Part shown: piece after piece, positions 22,999 to 28,434 of the stretch
Position numbering within the stretch: position 1 is the first letter of the stretch
Layout of the letters: the number at the start of each line of letters is the position of its first letter
Origin: a virus
Strand: one strand, 5' to 3'
Length of the DNA stretch: 39,880 nucleotides
IMG/VR virus record: IMGVR_UViG_3300025127_000085
Span: 1-39,880 of that record
Position numbers and translations under genes: made by a program
The notes under the pieces: model-generated
What the model was told of the DNA's origin: nothing
Database searches by the model: none
Seen by the model: only the letters and a program-made list of their open reading frames with translations

Positions 22999-23223
22999 TT
23001 ATTTACTCCCGTATTTTATTTGTTTCATTTTGTTTTCAAGCTGTTCCAATGTTGAGCCAGTAATATCACTAATTTTACAATCCCCAAATTCGCCTACAAT
23101 ATAAGTATAGCCTCTATCCCAAGAACCTAGCTGGTATATTGCTGCTGTTGCAGCTTCTTCTAGATTATTAAATGTTTCTGTCCATTCACATCTATCTAAT
23201 GTTTTGTAAGTTAACTCTATCAT
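22999..23223 (-). CDS. Small acidic protein, unknown function
   Basis: 74 residues: IELTYKTLDRCEWTETFNNL, then an alanine-rich helix, GYTYIVGEFGDCKISDITG and a C-terminal helix. An alpha/beta domain by pattern. Two bases from the downstream gene. Not recognised. Confidence 0.7.
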   Translation of the reverse strand: MIELTYKTLDRCEWTETFNNLEEAATAAIYQLGSWDRGYTYIVGEFGDCKISDITGSTLEQLENKMKQIKYGSK

Positions 23224-23247
23224 TTTGTTTACTCCTTTTTTAATTAA

Positions 23248-23559
23248 TTAATATCTAGCCGCATAATAACGTAATTGTTCAATATCTTTTGCAGTACCTA
23301 TTTTATATTCTCCATTATCATAAGCACCTAAAATAAAATCACTCCAATATTCTCTATTGGGCATTAATGTAAAAAAATCTTCTCTATCTTCTGCGCTATC
23401 AAAATCAATAGTACCTACGATATTTCTAACACTATCTATAAAAACAATATCATGCTCTAAAAATCTATCGTCATAATCAGCGTTATCTTTTAACATAACA
23501 TGTATTATTTGTTCTTTGTTGTCGTAAATTCTATCGGTTTCTATTCTAAAGATTTTCAT
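23248..23559 (-). CDS. First early gene, small protein of unknown function
   Basis: 103 residues, acidic. N-terminal strand-like KIFRIETDRIYDN, then EHDIVFIDSVRNIVGTIDF and DREDFFTLMPNREYWSDFI. It is the first minus-strand gene after the control region, with AAGGAT before the ATG. First early genes often encode host-takeover or anti-defence proteins; nothing in the sequence confirms this. Confidence 0.7.
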   Translation of the reverse strand: MKIFRIETDRIYDNKEQIIHVMLKDNADYDDRFLEHDIVFIDSVRNIVGTIDFDSAEDREDFFTLMPNREYWSDFILGAYDNGEYKIGTAKDIEQLRYYAARY

Positions 23560-23587
23560 TTTTATTTATCCTTTTCATTTTTCCATA

Positions 23588-23658
23588 GCTATCGCTGTCG
23601 AGGCTGTTAGTCCTCACGCAAATAAAGAGCGAATTTGAGGACTGGCTGTCAAGATAGC
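23588..23658 (-). promoter_or_regulatory. Structured leader of the first minus-strand gene
   Basis: Nested inverted repeats upstream of the 23559 start: GCTATC (23588-23593) with GATAGC (23653-23658), and AGTCCTCA (23609-23616) with TGAGGACT (23636-23643), extended by CGC/GCG (23617-23619 / 23629-23631) with a four-base bulge and an A-rich loop. No U tract follows, so this is more likely a 5' stabiliser, attenuator or regulatory leader than a terminator. Confidence 0.55.
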
Positions 23659-23828
23659 CAACAAGCCAAAACGCAAAAAAGTTTAAAAATAGAGTAATTA
23701 TTTTAAAAAGTGTTACTGAATTACCACGAACAAAAACAGAACATCAGAATTTTTTGCAGCTGGCTCTGCACTTGCAAAATGATTGCCGCAATGCAAAAAC
23801 GAATCAGTGCAATGCAGCATAAATATAA

Positions 23829-23840
23829 TTGTGATCACAA
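23829..23840. promoter_or_regulatory. Family A palindrome, copy 1
   Basis: TTGTGATCACAA, a perfect 12-bp palindrome with core TGTGATCACA. One of three copies in the control region (others at 23884 and 24175). Operator-like; resembles half of a CRP-type site but is shorter. Confidence 0.6.
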
Positions 23841-23883
23841 GTGTGTAGGTGTACTGTTTAAGTTTATAGTTGCTTCCTATATT

Positions 23884-23893
23884 TGTGATCACA
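23884..23893. promoter_or_regulatory. Family A palindrome, copy 2
   Basis: TGTGATCACA, 54 bases from copy 1 centre to centre. A plus-strand TATAAT begins two bases after it (23896-23901), so a bound protein would cover a -10 box, though no good -35 box lies at standard spacing. Confidence 0.55.
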
Positions 23894-23901
23894 GCTATAA
23901 T

Positions 23902-24012
23902 AGTTTAATACTGAACGATATTCTTTAAGAAATAGTTTAAAGTTAAACTAAATTTCCCCTATTACAGTTTAATACTAAACTAAAATACTAAAAGTAGTTT
24001 AATGTTAAACTA
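23902..24012. repeat. Family B operator array, four palindromes at 30-32 bp
   Basis: Copies: imperfect AGTTTAATACTGAACG (23902-23917); TAGTTTAAAGTTAAACTA (23933-23950); AGTTTAATACTAAACT (23966-23981); TAGTTTAATGTTAAACTA (23995-24012). Centres are 32, 32 and 30 bp apart, close to three helical turns, so dimers bound to all four would lie on one face of the DNA. Likely a repressor or origin-binding array. Confidence 0.75.
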
Positions 24013-24139
24013 TCTCCAGCATATTGTGCCTGTATTCCTAACGTATACAGCATATAGTATAAGGGTAGGCATGGTACACGTGGGGGGTGTACGTTATATA
24101 TGTATGCTCAATGACAGAGAGGGGTATTTTAGGTCTGTT

Positions 24140-24171
24140 AACCACATTGTTAATCAAGTGGTTTACACTTG
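24140..24171. repeat. Alternative hairpins upstream of the 24.19-kb promoter
   Basis: AACCAC (24140-24145) can pair with GTGGTT (24158-24163), while CAAGTG (24155-24160) can pair with CACTTG (24166-24171). The two are mutually exclusive. They precede the candidate promoter at 24169-24196. Could be protein sites or cruciforms. Confidence 0.4.
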
Positions 24172-24196
24172 AGTTGTGATCACATTTAGATATAAC
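24169..24196 (+). promoter_or_regulatory. Plus-strand promoter with family A operator in its spacer
   Basis: TTGAGT (24169-24174), 16-base spacer, TATAAC (24191-24196). The third TGTGATCACA copy (24175-24184) follows the -35 box directly, inside the spacer. Predicted start of transcription falls at about 24203, at the ATG of the 36-residue frame, so the message could be leaderless. Confidence 0.55.
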
Positions 24197-24203
24197 TAAA
24201 GAT

Positions 24204-24314
24204 ATGAAACTATATAAGGTAAAGAACAAGTATATCCTCCTGGATGACAAGGGGTTTGTTCTAATTATAACTAGATATAAAAGTATATGCTTACATCTTA
24301 TGGGTGTGACATAG
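24204..24314 (+). CDS. Possible 36-residue protein, maybe leaderless
   Basis: MKLYKVKNKYILLDDKGFVL, then an Ile/Arg/Cys-containing tail ending LMGVT. No ribosome site stands out, but a promoter ends eight bases upstream. The palindrome TGACATAGTGTCA (24307-24319) covers its stop. The strand-turn-strand look of YKVKNKYILLDDKGFVLII is protein-like. It could be a small regulator of the control region or a remnant of a longer gene. Confidence 0.35.
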   Translation: MKLYKVKNKYILLDDKGFVLIITRYKSICLHLMGVT

Positions 24315-24360
24315 TGTCATGGCGTGTATTATCCTGTTGTTTTATACTTGAAGCGTGTAT

Positions 24361-24396
24361 AACTATTAGTATATACTTATAGTAATACTTAAGGTA
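24361..24396. repeat. Family C iteron-like triplet 1
   Basis: AACTATTAGTA (24361-24371), TACTTATAGTA (24374-24384), TACTTAAGGTA (24386-24396). Consensus TACTNNNAGTA with centres 13 and 12 bp apart. The same 13/12 spacing recurs in triplet 2. Confidence 0.65.
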
Positions 24397-24412
24397 TCAT
24401 TACCTTTATTTT
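24391..24412 (+). terminator. Weak terminator-like hairpin
   Basis: AAGGTA (24391-24396), loop TCAT, TACCTT (24401-24406), then TATTTTTTAT. The 6-bp stem has only two G-C pairs. It could end a short transcript from the 24.19-kb promoter. It overlaps a family C motif, so it may only be part of that array. Confidence 0.35.
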
Positions 24413-24426
24413 TTATACCTTTATTT

Positions 24427-24442
24427 ATACTAATATTAGTAT
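24427..24442. repeat. 16-bp perfect palindrome between the iteron triplets
   Basis: ATACTAATATTAGTAT, centred 13.5 bp before the first motif of triplet 2. It contains the TACT...AGTA half sites of family C with a longer spacer (TACTAATATTAGTA). Confidence 0.6.
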
Positions 24443-24478
24443 TACTAACAGTAACTACTTAAAGTATTACTTACAGTA
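24443..24478. repeat. Family C iteron-like triplet 2
   Basis: TACTAACAGTA (24443-24453), TACTTAAAGTA (24456-24466), TACTTACAGTA (24468-24478); centres 13 and 12 bp apart, exactly as in triplet 1, which starts 82 bp upstream. Consensus TACTTANAGTA. A further copy lies in the promoter at 24544. Confidence 0.7.
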
Positions 24479-24530
24479 CCCCATATTCTGCTTTTGTTGT
24501 CCCTTTTTTGGAAAAAAAGATAAAAGTATG

Positions 24531-24558
24531 TTGACATAGGTACTACTTTAAGTACAAC
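24531..24558 (+). promoter_or_regulatory. Main plus-strand promoter with family C operator
   Basis: TTGACA (24531-24536), 16-base spacer, TACAAC (24553-24558) followed by TACCG. A family C palindrome, TACTTTAAGTA (24544-24554), sits in the spacer and touches the -10 box. Upstream, CCCTTTTTTGGAAAAAAAG (from 24511) is an A/T tract at UP-element distance. Predicted start near 24565, only about seven bases before the 24572 ATG. Confidence 0.7.
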
Positions 24559-24571
24559 TACCGAAATCCAA

Positions 24572-24829
24572 ATGAGTAAAAACAGAATTAAGTACTTCGA
24601 GTCTGACTCAGTGCTAGAAGAGTTCTACAACGCACTAGCCAACCAAGACGAAAAGAAGCTCAGAAGAGTACACATCCCCAGATCTGATGTCTTTTATGTA
24701 CGCAGAGCGTATTTTGAAAGTACAGGCAACTGGGAATCCCTAGATAGAATAGAAAGATCAATGTACCTGGAGGGTATGTTGTCCAGATTTGACGTTCTAG
24801 ACCCCGAAAGAAAAAGAGACTGGGAATAA
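24572..24829 (+). CDS. Conserved small phage protein, first rightward gene
   Basis: 85 residues, highly charged: RIKYFESDSVLEEFYNAL, KKLRRVHIPRSDVFYVRRAY, then SLDRIERSMYLEGMLSRFDV and DPERKRDWE. I recall the last block from marine phages, function unknown. No ribosome site is visible before the ATG, and the predicted leader is about seven bases, so translation may be leaderless-like. First gene of the lysis and morphogenesis operon. Confidence 0.75.
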   Translation: MSKNRIKYFESDSVLEEFYNALANQDEKKLRRVHIPRSDVFYVRRAYFESTGNWESLDRIERSMYLEGMLSRFDVLDPERKRDWE

Positions 24830-24830
24830 C

Positions 24831-25100
24831 ATGGATGGTTTAAAGATACCAGTAGCCCTTGTTGTAGCAATGGCTGTCCAACTGGCAGGTGTTGTCTGGT
24901 ATGCCAGTGAAATGGTTCACGATATTGAGCACTTAACTGAAACAGTCAACGAACAACAAGAAATAATCAACGTGTTGAACGATGACGTAAACGATTTATG
25001 GCAGTTCTGCACCTTTACTGAGAACAAGTGGGCAGAAGCCTACGTTGGAGACATGGTGTATGAACGTGTCTGTGGAAGTAAAGAGGTTGTGGAGCAGTAA
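24831..25100 (+). CDS. Membrane protein with coiled coil, spanin- or holin-associated candidate
   Basis: 89 residues. One N-terminal membrane segment (IPVALVVAMAVQLAGVVWYA, residues 6-25) is followed by a coiled-coil stretch (HDIEHLTETVNEQQEIINVL) and a short region with two cysteines. This N-anchor plus periplasmic coil is the layout of an inner-membrane spanin or an accessory lysis protein. It directly precedes the other lysis candidates. The single-gene spanin candidate at 25894 makes an i-spanin role less certain. Confidence 0.65.
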   Translation: MDGLKIPVALVVAMAVQLAGVVWYASEMVHDIEHLTETVNEQQEIINVLNDDVNDLWQFCTFTENKWAEAYVGDMVYERVCGSKEVVEQ

Positions 25101-25430
25101 ATGGTTATAGACTTTGACGTAGATGGTGACGGAAAGATAACACCAGAAGAGATAGCGATGAAAGAGCGTATGCTCGAAGTAGAGCTACGAGAAGAAAAGG
25201 CTGAGTCGCAAAAGTTTATGGCCTGGGTAGCAATGGGTATGATGATTATCTTTACTATCTTTCTCTTTACACCCTTGATGTCAGACACAAGAGTATCAGC
25301 CCTCGCAGACTTGCTTGGGCTATTTTACATTGCACAGACTGGTGTCGTAGCAGCCTACATGGGAGCAACAGCATACATGGCAGGGAAGCCAATGGGCAAC
25401 AAAGTAGCTATGAAGAAGGATATGAGATGA
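25101..25430 (+). CDS. EF-hand membrane protein, holin candidate
   Basis: 109 residues, starting at the base after the previous stop codon. Residues 6-17, DVDGDGKITPEE, form a textbook calcium-binding EF-hand loop (Asp6, Asp8, Asp10, Glu17). After a charged helix come two membrane segments: about 40-62 (WVAMGMMIIFTIFLFTPLM) and 72-95 (LLGLFYIAQTGVVAAYMGA), then a basic tail. Small size, two membrane helices, basic end and position next to the endolysin fit a holin. Calcium control of it would be unusual and is inference. Confidence 0.65.
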   Translation: MVIDFDVDGDGKITPEEIAMKERMLEVELREEKAESQKFMAWVAMGMMIIFTIFLFTPLMSDTRVSALADLLGLFYIAQTGVVAAYMGATAYMAGKPMGNKVAMKKDMR

Positions 25431-25894
25431 GTTTTAACCTAAGTAAAAGATCACAAGAAAGACTGATAGGTGTACACCCTGATCTAGTCTCTGTTGTTGA
25501 AAGAGCCATCGAACTAACAAGTGTCGATTTTGGAGTGACGTGTGGTGTAAGAACCATAGAAGAGCAAGAGGCTAACGTAGCTGCAGGAAGATCTCAAACG
25601 ATGCGATCCAAACACCTTCCTCAAGAGGATGGATACTCACAGGCTGTAGACGTTGTAGCCTACGTAGGACCAGAAGTATCCTGGGAGTTAAACTTGTACG
25701 ATGACATCTGTGACGCTTTTAAAGAAGCAGCAGAAGAGTTCGAGTGCGCTATTAAGTGGGGAGCAGCCTGGAGTGAAGGGGATATCAGAACATATCCAGG
25801 AACTTCAGAAGAAGCTATGATGGCTTACGTTGATCTAAGAAGATCTCAAGGACGTAGACCCTTTATAGATGCCCCACATTTTGAGATGATGTAA
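25427..25894 (+). CDS. Endolysin, M15-family peptidase (VanY/L-alanyl-D-glutamate type)
   Basis: 155 residues. The start LSKRSQERLIGVHPDLVSVV, then GVTCGVRTIEEQEANVAAG is typical of phage M15_4 endolysins. Zinc ligands are in SKHL, AVDVV and DAPHFEMM; IKWGAAW is also family-like. It cuts peptide cross-links or stems in the cell wall at lysis. No signal peptide, so a holin must release it. ATGA overlap with the membrane protein upstream. Confidence 0.9.
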   Translation: MSFNLSKRSQERLIGVHPDLVSVVERAIELTSVDFGVTCGVRTIEEQEANVAAGRSQTMRSKHLPQEDGYSQAVDVVAYVGPEVSWELNLYDDICDAFKEAAEEFECAIKWGAAWSEGDIRTYPGTSEEAMMAYVDLRRSQGRRPFIDAPHFEMM

Positions 25895-26274
25895 TGCGAT
25901 GGTTAATACTCGTTCTATTTTTATCTGGCTGTGGTTTGAGTACTCTGGGGTTGCTAGGAGGATCAGACGGTCCTACAGTAAATTCTAACGCACAGATAGG
26001 TAAAGAAAACAGACAATCTGTAATGTCTGTGGAGCAGACCGAAGAAGTGTCTGCAGGTAGAGATGTTATACAAACTGAAATAATAAAAGAAGTAGAGACA
26101 GGTGCAGTGGGAAGCTTAGATATTATAAACACAAACATACCACCCTGGGTTATGCTGCTCCTCATACTAGGTTGGCTATTGCCAACGCCTACAGAAATTG
26201 GTAGAGGTATAATGAACTTTATACTGACACTATTCGGGAGGAAAGATAACCCTAAATACGAGAGATACAAATGA
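25894..26274 (+). CDS. u-spanin candidate (lipoprotein with C-terminal membrane helix)
   Basis: 126 residues. Lipoprotein signal MRWLILVLFLSGCG with lipobox LSGC (Cys13), so the N-terminus would be anchored in the outer membrane. The middle is polar, beta-like (QTEEVSAGRDVIQTEI, VETGAVGSLDII). Near 83-99 lies a membrane segment (IPPWVMLLLILGWLLP) followed by a basic tail. One protein spanning both membranes is the definition of a unimolecular spanin, as in T1 gp11, which has similar length. It directly follows the endolysin. Topology is predicted, homology not shown. Confidence 0.65.
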   Translation: MRWLILVLFLSGCGLSTLGLLGGSDGPTVNSNAQIGKENRQSVMSVEQTEEVSAGRDVIQTEIIKEVETGAVGSLDIINTNIPPWVMLLLILGWLLPTPTEIGRGIMNFILTLFGRKDNPKYERYK

Positions 26275-26567
26275 GTGTACCTGAGCGTGTCAAAGCGACA
26301 ATGAAAAGGCTAGGGTTAAAAGGAGTCAACAAACCAAAGAGGACTCCTGATCACCCAACTAAGTCTCACGTTGTCATGGCATCAGAAGGTGGTAAATATA
26401 AATTGATTCGTTTTGGTGAGCAAGGAGCCTCTACTGCAGGTAAACCCAAAGCAGGTGAATCGGATAGGATGAAGAAGAAGAGGGCAAGTTTTAAAGCACG
26501 ACACAGCAAGAATATTGCAAAAGGTAAGATGTCTGCTGCGTACTGGGCTAACAAAGTTAAATGGTAA
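26271..26567 (+). CDS. Conserved basic phage protein
   Basis: 98 residues, about a quarter Lys/Arg. GVNKPKRTPDHPTKSHVVMA then KYKLIRFGEQGASTAGKPKA, then a Lys-rich helix ending MSAAYWANKVKW. I recall the GVNKPKRTPxHPTKSHVV...KLIRFGxQG pattern from many marine phages without a defined role. ATGA overlap with the u-spanin candidate. Possibly a DNA-associated virion or assembly protein. Confidence 0.75.
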   Translation: MSVPERVKATMKRLGLKGVNKPKRTPDHPTKSHVVMASEGGKYKLIRFGEQGASTAGKPKAGESDRMKKKRASFKARHSKNIAKGKMSAAYWANKVKW

Positions 26568-26584
26568 CAAAGGATTAAAAGTTA

Positions 26585-26971
26585 ATGAATAAAATAGAAA
26601 TAGCTGTGATAGCAGCATGGGTAGGCTTGGCTGCAATGATGGCAACCACAGCGTCTTACGCAAAAGATTTTTCTGTAGCAGGACAAACAGTATCAATAGG
26701 AGCATCCTCAGATCTTAACTACACAACAGGTGTAGAAGACTGGGAGTGGGAGCTAACACCATCAGCAGGACTTTCAGCTATGGGTCTAGGTTTTACAATG
26801 GCTACAGATATTGACATGTTAGAGCTAGAAGATGGAGACATCTTTCAAGGATTAGACTTCACAGTTGACTACACAATCCCTAGCACAAACATTAGTTTAT
26901 ATACTGAAGTATCAACAGACTCAGACTTAGAGTTTGGTGACGTAACAGTAGGGGCTACGGTCAGCTTTTAA
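26585..26971 (+). CDS. Secreted beta-barrel-like outer membrane protein
   Basis: 128 residues. A signal peptide (IAVIAAWVGLAAMMATTASYA, cleavage near residue 26) leads to alternating-hydrophobic strands (SVAGQTVSIGASS, NYTTGVEDWEWELTPSAGLS, LDFTVDYTIPSTNISLY) and a C-terminal Phe (VTVGATVSF). The Phe end after a strand matches the beta-signal of outer membrane proteins. About 100 mature residues fits a small 8-strand barrel or a barrel fragment. It could mask or compete with a receptor, or aid lysis; function unknown. Confidence 0.65.
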   Translation: MNKIEIAVIAAWVGLAAMMATTASYAKDFSVAGQTVSIGASSDLNYTTGVEDWEWELTPSAGLSAMGLGFTMATDIDMLELEDGDIFQGLDFTVDYTIPSTNISLYTEVSTDSDLEFGDVTVGATVSF

Positions 26972-27165
26972 TGTGGATAGCCTTTATGCTCCTCTGTAGT
27001 ACACCTGCAGCATTATCCTGTGAGATAATGGCAAAAACAGCAGCGACATTTCCTACAGAGGAAGCATGTGCTCAAGAAGCAATAATAGTAGCTAGGTATT
27101 TTCAAGAAAAGGGATACTTAGCTATACCTGATTGTCAAGAAATTAAAATGGGAGTTTCACTATGA
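26971..27165 (+). CDS. Small secreted cysteine protein, paralogue-like to 17153
   Basis: 64 residues with a signal-like N-terminus (MWIAFMLLCSTPAALSC; a Cys at the end could be a weak lipobox). FPTEEACAQEAIIVARYF, then PDCQEIKM. The T-E-E-x-C...C-x-E arrangement matches the minus-strand protein at 17153-17326. Starts on the last base of the barrel gene stop (TAATG). Function unknown. Confidence 0.7.
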   Translation: MWIAFMLLCSTPAALSCEIMAKTAATFPTEEACAQEAIIVARYFQEKGYLAIPDCQEIKMGVSL

Positions 27166-27257
27166 GAATAGTAAAATGGATATGGAGATATTTAAAAAGG
27201 ATAGTGTGTGCAATTTTAAACAGAAATTGTGGGCCTAACTGTAACTGCAAAGCTTAA
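27162..27257 (+). CDS. 31-residue basic, cysteine-rich microprotein
   Basis: MRIVKWIWRYLKRIVCAILN, then a CGPNCNC end. An amphipathic cationic helix precedes a compact Cys knot of three residues, plus Cys16. ATGA overlap with the upstream gene. I recall similar W-rich, NCNxxCNC-ended tiny proteins in phages. It could bind a metal or insert in membranes; unknown. Confidence 0.7.
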   Translation: MRIVKWIWRYLKRIVCAILNRNCGPNCNCKA

Positions 27258-27260
27258 TTA

Positions 27261-27566
27261 ATGAAAAAGAAGAAAGACCCAAAAGTAGGAACAGGTAAAA
27301 AACCAAAAGGGTCTGGACGTAGACTATATACGGATGAGAATCCAAAAGATACAGTGTCCATCAAGTTTGCTACAATGGCTGACGCAAAAGCTACAGTAGC
27401 CAAAGTAAAAAAGTTAAAGAAACCTTACGCAAGAAAAATCCAAATATTGACCGTAGCAGAGCAACGTGCTAAAGTTATGGGCAAGACAGCGATAGCAAAT
27501 GTCTTTAAACAAGCTAAAGCAGAATTGCGAAGGAAACACAAAAAAGATGGCGTATCTACAAAGTAA
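27261..27566 (+). CDS. DUF5872-like basic protein
   Basis: 101 residues, very basic. N-terminal block KKDPKVGTGKKPKGSGRRLY, then TDENPKDTVSIKFAT, then VAKVKKLKKPYARKIQILTV. I recognise the pattern as the DUF5872-type segment shared by marine phages and some large viruses; no biochemical role is known to me. Basic nature suggests DNA or RNA contact. Confidence 0.75.
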   Translation: MKKKKDPKVGTGKKPKGSGRRLYTDENPKDTVSIKFATMADAKATVAKVKKLKKPYARKIQILTVAEQRAKVMGKTAIANVFKQAKAELRRKHKKDGVSTK

Positions 27567-28221
27567 CATACCCTACTTTAAAGCTTGGGTAAGAAGAGAA
27601 TACACAAAGAATATGCAGGAATATCATGGAGACTTCCTGCACTGTATGGTAGTAGCAGTAACGACTATGCCAAACAGAACACTGAGTTTCCAGGTTATCT
27701 TTACAGGCTGCGAGTCTGATGAAGAGGATGAACCAAACATACATGGTGGTGCAATGTGGGCAAGAATGCCTCTTACAGCACTCGTGGCAGATACCCCCCT
27801 TGAGGAATGGCCTACAGAGTTACCACCATATTTAGCACAACCCTGGGATTGTATGTCTCATACACACTCAGTATATAAAATAGAAAGGGCTTCTCCTGCT
27901 CCTTGGATAGCAAAAGTAGATGGAGAGTTTTACCCTGCAAAGTATTACTTCACTGTTGACTATACCGACAACGAAGTAGCTGATGATCCTGCACAACATA
28001 AACAGTCACACGTTCTGGAGTTGTTAGACGCAGGAGAATACACAGGTAACATGGTTGCGTTACCCAATAACAGAGTGAGAGTAACTCATCCTGCTTGGTT
28101 TGAGACTGGCGAAGGTGCTCCAGACTTTAAACCTAATCAGAACATCTTTAACTCTAAAGAGGATGTTGAATACGTTTGGGATACGGAACGTGTCTTTAAT
28201 AATTTATATAAGGAAAAGTAA
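27547..28221 (+). CDS. Conserved phage protein, unknown function
   Basis: 224 residues from the ATG at 27547 (20-base overlap with the gene before); a start at 27499 is less likely. Beta-rich: MAYLQSNIPYFKAWVRREYT, VVAVTTMPNRTLSFQVIFTG, HGGAMWARMPLTALVADTP, then DDPAQHKQSHVLELLDAGEY and PNNRVRVTHPAWFETGEG. This is a single compact conserved domain I recall from T4-like and podo-like marine phages. Between basic repeat proteins and lysis genes; function unknown. Confidence 0.75.
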   Translation: MAYLQSNIPYFKAWVRREYTKNMQEYHGDFLHCMVVAVTTMPNRTLSFQVIFTGCESDEEDEPNIHGGAMWARMPLTALVADTPLEEWPTELPPYLAQPWDCMSHTHSVYKIERASPAPWIAKVDGEFYPAKYYFTVDYTDNEVADDPAQHKQSHVLELLDAGEYTGNMVALPNNRVRVTHPAWFETGEGAPDFKPNQNIFNSKEDVEYVWDTERVFNNLYKEK

Positions 28222-28223
28222 CT

Positions 28224-28430
28224 ATGATGAAAAAGATGATGAAGAAAAAAGGTATGGCTCGTGGTGGCATGAAGAAAAAAGGTTACGCCAAGGGTGGTAT
28301 GAAAAAGAAGGGCTACGCTAAAGGCGGCACTATGAAGAAAAAAGGCATGGCTAAAGGCGGTGCTACAATGACACTGGCAAAACTTAGAGCAGCAGCAAAA
28401 GCTAAAGGCTACAAACTAGTAAAGATATAG
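28224..28430 (+). CDS. Lys/Gly tandem-repeat protein
   Basis: 68 residues: four near-perfect copies of MKKKGYAKGG / MKKKGMAKGG, then TLAKLRAAAKAKGYKLVKI. The DNA repeats in 30-base units. Strong positive charge suggests nucleic-acid packing, as in H1-like tails. The same motif appears again at the end of the 28725-29159 protein. Confidence 0.75.
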   Translation: MMKKMMKKKGMARGGMKKKGYAKGGMKKKGYAKGGTMKKKGMAKGGATMTLAKLRAAAKAKGYKLVKI

Positions 28431-28434
28431 TGTC

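Noticed and set aside
23710-23928. 72-residue plus-strand frame in the control region
   Set aside because: It runs through palindromes and repeats, has no ribosome site, and the Cys/Met/Lys-rich product does not look folded.
24038-24250. 70-residue minus-strand frame in the control region
   Set aside because: No ribosome site, covers the 24.17-kb promoter and hairpins, and lies antisense to the more plausible 36-residue frame.
24361-24478. CRISPR-like array
   Set aside because: Repeats are 11 bp with 1-2 bp gaps, so they are iteron or operator sites; no spacers and no cas genes.
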